Of a stretch of DNA of 64,000 bases, positions 12,001 through 24,000 are shown piece after piece. A model generated the notes under the pieces. That model made no database searches. It was not told the origin of the DNA and was given only the letters and a program-made list of their open reading frames with translations. Source of the stretch: Gigantopelta aegis (Eukaryota > Mollusca > Gastropoda > Neomphalida > Peltospiridae). Location: contig NC_054702.1 of the NCBI RefSeq assembly GCF_016097555.1, positions 71,405,628-71,469,627 of the forward strand, read 5' to 3'. Made by a program: the position numbers and the translations under genes. Position 1 is the first letter of the stretch. Each line of letters begins with the position of its first letter.

Positions 12001-15000
12001 CTCACTAAAAATGAAAGAATGATATTTTATTTGAAATGTTTCTTTAAGGTGTTAACACCCCAGATCATGCTGTGATGTTCACCAACCTTGTTCTTCTTCT
12101 GAAAGAGAAAGTTACTCCCCTTGTTTCAACTCTCCGGTCCAAGGACTGTCCAAACCTGAAGAGTGCCATAACAAAAATGATTTCTCATTTCACATCAAAT
12201 CCTAATCTGGTTTGTACATTATAATTATTATCTTTTTTTAATTTTATTATTATTTCCTTTTTTTGTTGATTAAAAATGCAAAAGATAATTTTACTAATAA
12301 AGATATTATTTAGTTTAATTTATAAATCACAGATATCATTGATTTTAACATCTAAATTATATTGATGGAACTTTTTTGGAGACATTATCAGCTTTAAAGC
12401 AAATTGCTTAATAAAAATAAAAATAAATTGTTTTGTTTAATGACACCACTAGAGCACATTGATTTATTATTGGATGTCAAACATTTGGTATTTTTGACAC
12501 ATTTTTCAATTAGTATCAAGGGATCTTTTATATGCACCATCCCACAAACAGGATAGCACATACCACTACCTTTGATATACTAGTTGTGGTGCACTGGCTG
12601 GAATGAGAAATAGCTCAATGGGCACACCGACGGGGATTGATCCCAAACTCACTGCACATCAAGCAAGTGCTTTACCACAGTGCTACATCCTGACCCCTTG
12701 CCTAATCACTACACCACCCAAATCTAGCTATGTTCTATCACCTTTTTTTTAAAATATATATATCTCTGAATGGTAAAAAATAAGTTGTTTTATGGTCTCT
12801 TTTGCTGTGATAACTTCTGCAGTGTAGTTCTTATAACGTTTTTCATTCACAGTGATTTTATTTCATCTTTACAAACAAAATGTTAAAATAGAGATTTTAT
12901 GTGTATATCTTACTAGTTTGTTTATCTGAACAGATGTTAGATGAAGATGATGCAGAAATTGTACCAAGGAAAAGAAATTACCCCACTACAATGACATCAC
13001 TTGTAACCTGGTACAAGAAAAAGTGTATTATGAAGGTAATACTTTTACAGCGGTTATTGCCGATACAGAACTGACATTAAGTACAATTAATGACACTAGT
13101 GTTTAGACTGCTTTGTCAGACTGCTTGATGTGGAATCCCCTTAAAGTTCTAAGTTATGTTGTATTCTTCTTTTTTCTAGTGGAACACTAAGTTAAGATGA
13201 GTTCTGAACATCCTCGCAGATTTTTACATAAATACCGCAGACCTGTAAAAATAGCGAGAACGATGGATTCGTTTGCACGTCATTCACACAAATCTGGTTT
13301 TGCATAACCCATTTTACCTTTGTGCATTAAATTTGGGATATCATTTATATGACATGTTACTTATAAATAAAATGGGTTACTTTGATTTGGTTATGCATAA
13401 CCCATACATGGTTACACACATTTTCAACTCTCAGAGGTCTGTATTGTGTGGGACTGTTGTATGATAGATGTTTACATACCATTTCTACACTGTTCACTTC
13501 CTAGTAGAAGTATGGAAATATAGTGTTATCTTGTCATATGTATTTTGTTTAGGTTAATGAAGTATCGCCCAAAAAGAGGAAAGTGAAGACTGGAGAAGCA
13601 GCCGCTGATGTGACCTCTCAGCCCCCTCTCGTTGTTGTGCTGGAAGACATGGAGAGCTTTGCTCCTCAAATGCTGCAGGACTTCATTGTCATATGCAGGT
13701 ATCTCAAACAGGGTTACACTGATTACAGACGTGGTGCAGGACTTCACTGTCATATGCAGGTATCTCAAACAGGGTTACACTGATTACAGACGTGCTGCAG
13801 GACTTCACTGTCATATGCAGGTATCTCAAACAGGGTTACACTGATTACAGACGTGCTGCAGGACTTCACTGTCATATGCAGGTATCTCAAACGGTTACAC
13901 TGATTACAGATGTGGTGCAGGACTTCATTGTCATATGCAGGTATCTCAAACAGGGTTACACTGATTACAGACGTGCTGCAGGACTTCATTGTCATATGCA
14001 GGTATCTCAAACAGGGTTACACTGATTACAGACGTGGTGCAGGACTTCATTGTCATATGCAGGTATCTCAAACAGGGTTACACTGATTACAGACGTGCTG
14101 CAGGACTTCATTGTCATATGCAGGTATCTCAAACAGGGTTACACTGATTACAGACGTGCTGCAGGACTTCATTGTCATATGCAGGTATCTCAAACAGGGT
14201 TACACTGATTACAGACGTGCTGCAGGACTTCATTGTCATATGCAGGTATCTCAAACAGGGTTACACTGATTACAGACGTGGTGCAGGACTTCATTGTCAT
14301 ATGCAGGTATCTCAAACAGGGTTACACTGATTACAGACGTGCTGCAGGACTTCATTGTCATATGCAGGTATCTCAAACAGGGTTACACTGATTACAGACG
14401 TGCTGCAGGACTTCACTGTCATATGCAGGTATCTCAAACAGGGTTACACTGATTACAGACGTGCTGCAGGACTTCACTGTCATATGCAGGTATCTCAAAC
14501 AGGGTTACACTGATTACAGACGTGGTGCAGGACTTCACTGTCATATGCAGGTATCTCAAACAGGGTTACACTGATTACAGACATGGTGCAGGACTTCACT
14601 GTCATATGCAGGTATCTCAAACAGGGTTACACTGATTACAGACGTGGTGCAGGACTTCACTGTCATATGCAGGTATCTCAAACAGGGTTACACTGATTAC
14701 AGACGTGGTGCAGGACTTCACTGTCATATGCAGGTATCTCAAACAGGGTTACACTGATTACAGATGTGGTGCAGGACTTCATTGTCATATGCAGGTATCT
14801 GACATTGTTATCCGCAGTTGTTGGGCTTCAGAACGTGAGAGAGGCAAACAAAATTTAGCAGTTAAACTGGGTGTATTTTACAATTTTAGAAACTCTAAAA
14901 CCAAACAGTAAACATATTTGTTTTGAACCAATTAATCATGGATCCCTGATTGGAATGGATTGTTGCCTTTCCTGTATGTTAGTAATGTGACTTGGTTGAT

Positions 15001-18000
15001 AGTACACTGTCATCACATTGTTCTTCCTCTTTTTTTCCTTTCTTCAGTCCAATTACTTTGTTATTAGTGATGTATATACTGTCTTTATAAAAGTACTTAT
15101 AAAATACATTTTGCTGTTAATTAAAAATATTAATTTGGGTGATGGCAATAAAGTGTTTTCTCTCCCAGTTTAAACCATATCTACTTTCCTTTTGTTTACT
15201 TTCTATAATTGACAATAATGTTCATTTTAAAGGGACATTCCTGAGTTTGCTGCAATTTTTAAGATGTTATCGACTAACAGAGATTTTTTAACCATTGTAA
15301 TTACATATCAAATATGTTTTTCTGCACAATATATTAGTGGCTGTATATTAAACATGTTTCTGATTGTTCTAATATTTGTGCTAGCTTAAATTTCATTTTA
15401 TTTCCTAAAATGTTTTTTTTCCGTACATACGAAATTATTTGAAGACAAAATCAAGTTTGGGCTTCTTACGAATATTAAGATGACCAGAAACACATTCAAT
15501 ATACAGAAACTGATATTCTAAACATGAAATTATATTTAATAGGTACGTTTAATGGTAGAAATATTTTATTAGTCGGAAACGTCTTACAATGTCCCTTTAA
15601 TATTTTTTTACCAGCAACTACTTGCATGATCTACCATTTGTGCTGGTATTTGGGATTGCTACAGCAGTCACTGTTGTTCATCGCCTGTTGCCAAATGCTG
15701 TGTCTTCCCTGCTGTGTATGGAGAAATTCCAGGCTCCTCCCTCCACTGACTACCTCACTCTGGTCATCAACAAGGTTTGTCAGTGTCCGTGTAATGTGAC
15801 AGTCTTAGAGTGTCTACAGGCAACTTAAATTAGTAACACATCTGTGAAGAAAACCCTGAGGTTTTTCAGTTTTAATTATTTTGTTTGTTGATCTGTTTAG
15901 TCCTTTGTATGGGGGAATTAGTGTTGTTCACACCCATCCTAAAATTACGAAAGTTATGCCCACATTATTTTAATTGTGGATATCAACATGTGCTAAGATG
16001 CATATTCACCAAAACACTAAAAATATGTTGCAGTATTAATTTGGTTTGTAAGTTGGCTGTACTCTCAGAACATTGTTGAGGAATGTATATAAATATAAAT
16101 TTAGTTTAAAATTGGGAAATATATTTTGTGATAAATTTAATAAAAATGTACATTTTGTTTGGCTCAGGTAAATTAAGTTTGGCTACAGAATTTAAAGTAA
16201 ATTTAACCAAACTGCTAAAATGTTCAATTTTTGTTTGGCTTATATTCTGCAGTTTCGAGTGGAAGTTTTCTATTCCTGTTCCTAACCTAATACAATACTG
16301 TGGTATGTGAGACGATACCTTTAAAAACCCCACTTAATTCTTAATAAAAACAGCATGCTCTTTTCATACCTTATATTGTTTGTCACATTTAATGATGTAT
16401 AACATTTTGCAGTCACAGTCATTAATTTAACAATTGTGTCCTTGTTCAACAAAAGTTATTTCCCTTTCCAGTTGATTTTTATGTTTTGTAAGGCATATTA
16501 GTGTGAAATGCAATCAGTTATACGTGTGAATTTCTGTTTAACCTATTTTGCATACTGTTTTGTGTTTAATAAGATTTGTTTGACATCCTTCAGGTTTTGA
16601 TGACACCCGACTATCCATTCAAGCTTGGTGCTAAAGTGTTCCAGTTACTTCTTGATGTTTTCCTTTATCATGATTTCTCAGTGGTGAATTTTGTCAAAAG
16701 TCTGCATGTAAGTTTCATGGCCATTTTGTTTCTGGAGAAACACTTTAATCACTTTGAATAGACCTTTTATTAGCTCATTCTGGAAACTGTAATCCCAAAA
16801 TCCTTGTTCTTTCATAAAAATTGCTGCAACTTCATTTTTGCGACTGGCATAGCTGGGCGGAGTGGGGGTGGGAAGCATACACCCTCAATCACACCTCTTC
16901 CCCACCACCTTTTATATTTTCTTATTGCCCCAATACACAAGTCATGGACAGTGTGGTTGTCCCAGACCCTCATCTACTGGCAACACCAATGATTTTTACA
17001 ACATTATTTAACAAATTAAAAATCTATTATTATCATACTTTTGTTATCATAATCTGTTCTCATTACATTTTTCTTGTTTAAAGCAGGTTTGGATATTTTA
17101 CACAAACTATTGTCTTATTAAAGATTCTGACACATGATCAACCATATGATTGTGAGAGGCTGTTGGTAAGTTTTATGAAATTTTGTTACAGGTCATTCAA
17201 GAAATGTTGAATTTCATGTATGTCATATAATTATGTGTTGTGTGTTTCAGTTCTGCGTACTGGATCACTACATGAGAGACTCACTGAGTCAACTGTGTCG
17301 TCCTGAGACTGACCTCCACGACACCGTGTCACAGCTCACTCACGCCCAGCTAGAGAGACTCAGACAGACGCCGTCCTTGATGACGTACATACATTCATAT
17401 TATAACTCAAACACAGGCCTTGCTCTGGCACTCGCCAACTTCGCAAATTTTAAAAACGGCATTTTTTTTTAACGATTTGTCAAAATAATTTTATGTAATA
17501 CTTTTACTTAATATTGTGTTGCAACCTGGTTTCTGTAATTTTTGACGTTTCGGGGCTCACCCTGTACATGGCCAAATAAGCCAATTGCTTTTTTTAAAAA
17601 TAAAAAGTGGCTAAAACATTTTTTTTTTTGCTAATAAAATATTCCTTAAATTAACCACATTTTAATAATTATCGAGGAAATACTCGACATAAATGTACAT
17701 ATTTAAAAAATGGCTAAAAGAACATTTGTTCCAGTGTGAGCTCTGTGTTTAATAGATAATTTGGTGAAATGTTCTGTTCACCCAGAGCTAGCTCTGATGT
17801 AACTAACTTTAAAAATTCCCATCCCAATCAGTGCCTCTAACACCGATATATCAAGGCTGTAGTGATGTGTTGTCCTATCTGTTGAAAAGTGCTTATTAAA
17901 GATCCCTTGCTGCTAATGGAAAAATGTAGTATTTCATTTCAACTTATTTTCGTGCTTATATCATATTAATGTTCAAGCATGCTGTCCTTGGCACACACCT

Positions 18001-21000
18001 CAGCTATCTGGGCTGTCTGTCCAGGACAGTGGGTTAGTTGTTAGTGAGAGAAGAGGGTGTAGTGGTCTTACATCTACCCAATGAGTCATTAAAACTTGCT
18101 CTGGGTCGGAGCCGGTACTGTACTGCGACCCCTGTATCTTTCAGCCTTATGTGTGATGGCTTAACAACGATAACACAGAAGCGGGTAAAAAGATGTAGCA
18201 GGTTTCCACTGAAGACTGCATGTCAGATTTTTGACATCCAGTATCCAATGATCAATTAATCATTGTGCTATAACTATGTTGTGAAACAAAACAAACTTTG
18301 TTAAAAACATCTTAGTTGGCTGTTATCTGACCCCATTTTACCTGTGGGTCAGTCAATTGGCCATTAACTTCTATAAAGGTATACATATATTAAAATGGCA
18401 CACAATGGTTGTTGTAGGATTGGCATAGCTCTTGTCATATCATAGCCTTGTGGGACATTCTTATGGCTTGATGAAACTGATAACCACATTGTATGAGACA
18501 TGTTTGAAAGCTATCAGGATCACTATAACCCCTATTATTTTTGATGATTATTTCTTTCAACACATCCATCTTCTAATAATAAATAAGTCCCGAGAAAATC
18601 CCCTCCTGGTTTGACAACAACAATGCAAACTTTCATGAAATTCAGATCAGAAATTATGAAGTCTGTAGATATGGTAATTTCTATTTTTAGTAACATTGAC
18701 ATGCAAAGAGCTGAAATGTGAACTTGTTCAAAATATGATCCTATATATGTTGTTTTATGACAATTGGATGATAAATGGAAGTCAGTAGTGCAGTGCCATC
18801 ATGTGTCATGTATGTTTGGGCAAGATGCCATGTCCCAACAATGACTTATACAGGTAGTGTTTTCCCTAGCTTGTTTTAGCATGGTACATCACCATGCCTC
18901 AATAGTCTAATGCCATCTTGCCGTAATTAGCATCATGCAGCCTTGAGATTAAACTAGCCTTTTTCAATAATTAATTCAAAAAATTTCTTTATAAAGCACT
19001 CAGAAAATGTATTATTAATTAATAAAATATGCCTGATATACATTTTTGTATATATTGTCATTCATTTATTAACGCAAACACATTAATTACATTTATTTTT
19101 AATTGAATTAAAATTTGTTTGTCTTTAATGAAAACAAAAGTGCCCTGAAAATGGTGAAAATGCCCCAGAAGTGTTTAGTGTACCATGCCATGCCAAATTT
19201 CTAGGGACAACACTTAAGGGGATAATGTCTCTTATGTGCTGTATTCATCATCTTTTCAGGTATGTCGAGTCCTGTCCTGCAAACAAAATTGGAAAGCTTC
19301 TTGAAGATGACAAATATTTAAAGGTGCCGATAGATTGGGGGTTCTTGTCTCTGATAACATTCCATCTTGCAAAACAGTAATCTTGATGAAATTAAACTTT
19401 GTAGAGAAAAAAATTCTATGACCTGAGACACCAATAGAATAGTTGATACGTAATACTAATAGGATTGTTAATTGAAAAGAAATATTTTGAGTAGAAGCCA
19501 TTTTTATGAGCTATTTTGGTAAAAAACCCAAAAACATTTACCATGTATTTGAAACACTATTCTGGTGCAGAGAACATGTTCTTAAACCTAAACATGTGGT
19601 GTGATGAGAACCTGTTTTCATCTGATCGTAAACACAGTTTTGAATATACAGTAATATTTTAACAGAGTACAAAGTGTAGCTAAATATTTGATCAACTTCT
19701 TTATCCATGTTCTACAACGTACATGTAGATTAAGTATTAAATTCTAAAATGTAGAATTACATTTGTGATTTAGAAAGAAGCTGTTGACCTGTTTAGCAAG
19801 CTTCACAAATATCACAGAATCTTCTTCCCCATGTTACGCTGTCTACATGTCCTGGTTGCCAACCTGCCCAAGCACCCACTTGGAAAACAGGTAGATATCT
19901 ACATATATAGTTGTAAATATTGTAACCATTTAGATTACTGTAAATCATAAAATATTAGTGAAATCCACATTAGTGACCTATTAATGATATAAAACTTTAG
20001 TGAGGTCAGCATATTAAACATTCAAAAACTGTAGCATTTTTAGGATTGGCTGATCAAAAGAACTTTTGCTATCATTATACCGTCAAGCAATGTGCACTAT
20101 TTCATACATCAAGTGAAGCTGCTTACCGTCTACTTAAATTTAGTAAAAACATTGCAGTCCTATACATGTAAACTAATTATTGTGGTTTACTATTCTTATT
20201 ATTTAATCAATAGCATGTCGACAAAACCATTGTGTAAAATTTCATACCGAGGAGTTTTTTGGAGCCAGAATTGTCGGTGCACAGGAACTCACTGTTGATC
20301 AGCAGAGACTGGGCCCCATGCAGTGAACAATTGCCATTGACACATAGACAGTTTGATGACAAAATAAACTTTTAATTTTAAAATAATTATTATAAAAAAA
20401 CAGGTTATGTATGGGTGTTCCTAAATGTTATAGACATCATTCTGTTTTGTATGTTGCAGTACACGGGCTTAGACAGCAGTGAAGTGTTCTTGATTCTCGG
20501 AACCTGTTTATGCGATGCGTGTTTGTGGTTTTTAAAAAAAAAGAAGAAAGAAATGCTTTATTAAACGACACACTCAACACATTTTATTTATGGTTATATG
20601 GCGTCAGACATATGGTTAAGGACCACACAGATTTTGAGAGGAAACCCACTGTCGCCACTTCATGGGCTACTCTTTCTGATTAGCAACAAGGGATCTTTTA
20701 TTTGCGCTTCCCACAGGCAGGATAGCACAAACCATGGCCTTTGTTGAACCAGTTATGGATCACTGGTCGGTGCAAGTGGTTTACACCTACCCATTGAGCT
20801 TTGCAGAGCACTCACTCAGAGTTTGGAGTCGGTATCTGGATTAAAAATCCCATGCCTCGACTGGGATCCGAACCCAGTACCTACCAGCCTGTAGACCGAT
20901 GGCCTAACCATGACGCCACCGAGGCCGGTTTGTGGTTTTTAATGTCTTAAAGTTAGGATCATAAAATATTAGCATTTTATAAGGCCTTGCTAAATTTGCT

Positions 21001-24000
21001 GATATTTTATGCTCGCTAACATTTCCTGATTTATATCATGTGTGTATTTATTTTTAATACAGCCTAAACATGCACAAAAGAAATAAGTATTTGGGGTTGT
21101 CAACTCAACAGAATAATAAAATTGCCTTCAGTGGTCGAATATAAATTGTCTGGCATTCTTGGTTGGGTAGTATAGAAATTACAAGACAATAATCAACCTC
21201 TTAAAATCTGAATTTGTGGGCTCTACATTTTAGTGATTTGTCTAAAGCATATTGCTATATAACGAACTTTATACATCCAAAGACTAATTTTGTTATTAAC
21301 ATCATTATAATATTTCAGTTACGTGAGCTGTATGCAGTGGCTCTGGAGTCTGATGTAGCTGACAGTGAGGGATATAGAGAATCTGTGGAGCTCCTTGGGT
21401 AATATTCATCACTTGTGATCATCGTAACAATTTAAAAATATTTATTATTAGTCGACTACAAGTTCACCCAGAGGGGAACTATAGGTTTTATGTCCATCTT
21501 TCTGTATGTCCCACATATAGTTTGCCAGACATTTTTTCCCCGCAAGATTTCAAGATATTGAGTTTAAAATTTGTGTATAGCTTTCTCAAGTACAGTGATA
21601 GATCACATTTGACTTTCATGGGAATTTGTACATGTTTGGCAGTTAAGTCATGGCCCTTGAATTTAGGAGATATGGACATTTGTGGGACCCAGTAGGGGAT
21701 GTGTTTTGCTTTAGCAGTACTCTCAGAATGCTTGTTCGTGGAATAAAGTGTATTACATTATTTTAAGCTGCCATTTTGAGTATACTGTTATTGTTTAACC
21801 ATTTATTCATCCACTTTAATGTTTTTTCCATAAAATAACATTCTTTGGTGTCCTTTAAATGCAGGATATGGCAGCTATAATTTAAGTTTTATATGCATAA
21901 ACTGTTACCTTAAGTTTATAACTGTTAATTTTCATTAGGAAATACTTGTTCTGAATTTACTTGTAAGTAATATGTATTATTTTACTCATTTAACATTGTA
22001 CTCATTTCTTTTTCCAGATTTATGTCACAGGATGAGCTATCTAGAATGTTAGCTCAGTGTATTGAAATCTTACAGGACTCCTCGGAGCCATCACTTGAAA
22101 ATGTTAAGAAATGTCTGCTTGATCTTAAGAACAAGCTGGAAAATCTAGATGGTACAATACACTCTACCGTATCACATTACACAATTGTTTTGTCAAACTA
22201 GTTTTTAGTTTTTATAAGGTGTGTCTTGTGGTCATAATGATGATTTATGTTTAGGCTCTTAACAAATATTGTGATATAAACATGTTTCCACATGGGCATA
22301 GCCTACAGACTGGAAGCACCACTGAACATGATTTACACCTTCACACTGAACCTAACAGTGCGCTTATTCAGATTTTGTGTCTTAACCCAGTATTGTAATA
22401 AATTCCACTGAACACTATAAATTGAGAGGGTGTGTATGCAAATTGCATTCTATAAATCATTAGTAGATGTGACTTTAAACAATTCTTTTGACAGAAAAAT
22501 ATGTATTTATTTATACTTATTTTGTTTGTATTATTCTCTATTAACTATTATCATATCAGTTGGTTGAAGATAAGTTTATCTTGTTCATGTTAAATAATAT
22601 ATTCAAGAATGTAAAGTGATAATCTAAGCCACTGCATTACACCCAGTTCATTGAGAATTCAGACAATGCTGTGTATTAACATAAATGTCATTGATGTACG
22701 TCTTATTATTCGTATAGAACTGGAAGATCCACAAGATGAAAGTCAAATTACAGATGAACTGATTCCAAAGAAGACAGATTTGCACAATCTGAGAAAGGTA
22801 GGTTGTTTAATTCAACATTTATTCTGCTTTTCTGCCCAACCTGACCTCAAACAAAGTCATATTCCACTAGGGATATTAGTCTGGTTCGAACATCCCAACA
22901 CCAAATTTTCTTCAAAGTTGTAAAATAAAACACTATTACTTACATTCAAAACAGGCCTCCCATGAGCAGTTTATACCATTTGTAACTCTACTTAGATATT
23001 TTTGTTTATAAAAGGACAATTTGTATTATTTGTTTTCAGTCGCTTCAACAAATGAAGAAGAACAAGAAACAGACTCCATATGAACGAGTGAGAAGTGATA
23101 TTCTTCAGTGTTTTACCGAGGTGTTCAGGTAACATTGTGTTTTCTGTAATCCTCCTGTCCATACAGAGCTGTGTGTAATCTAAGCACAGTAGTATTCTGA
23201 ATATACTAACTGTATGCAATCATTCTGTAAGCTATACAGTGGGTAGAAACATTATGTAAGCCATACAACCTATATAATATGGTGGTATTTTGAAATGTAG
23301 AAGTCACTATGTACATTTTATACAATGGTATACCTAATTTAGCCATATACTAGATTCAGCTATAAACAAGCTATATATGGTGGAATTGAACAGGTAGAAA
23401 ACTATATGTAAACTATTCTGCTGTATATAAGCTACATGCAGTGGTAGTTAGTATGTGGCAAGCTCTATGTACCGTATATATGCAATAATAAGTGATCTAT
23501 ATTCAACAGTACATAAGCTATTGATGGTAGTATTTAAAATGTGGATAGCTATACGTACACAGCATACATCAATAGCCAAACTGTAGTCTTATTTTTCAGA
23601 GAGCATTTAAAGTGTCCAAAAAGTCAAACATTTTATGAGATTTTTTACTACAACTCTGTCTCAACGGTCAAACAACACATCTATGCGTCTCCGAGGTCGG
23701 CAATCCAGACTGCACTCGGTAATCCGTGCCACTATCTTCAGGTCAGTTTTAAACCTTCACTTATTCAACATTTGTACATTTGATGTGTAGGTTAAAGAAT
23801 TGTTTTTGTGTCTTTGGTGTATCACAGCCTATGAGAGCCAGAAGGTGTTGTGTCCACGTTTTGTGTTACTGAGGTTGATATGTAAATATAGCACCTTGTA
23901 CATTATCCTCCATGAAGCTTTTAAATATTTCTATGTTATATTTTCAGTGTAAATGTTGTGAGGGGTCTACATTATCCTCCAATGGTGCCTTATAATGTTT

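Noticed and set aside
13670-14799. CRISPR-like array
   Set aside because: Contiguous direct tandem repeats without unique spacers, in a eukaryotic intron.
13526-14911. Repeat peptides with HCHMQVSQT or [10 protein letters not shown]
   Set aside because: Frames across the 61-bp minisatellite in ORC3 intron 7. Only the exon 7 part (to 13698) is coding.
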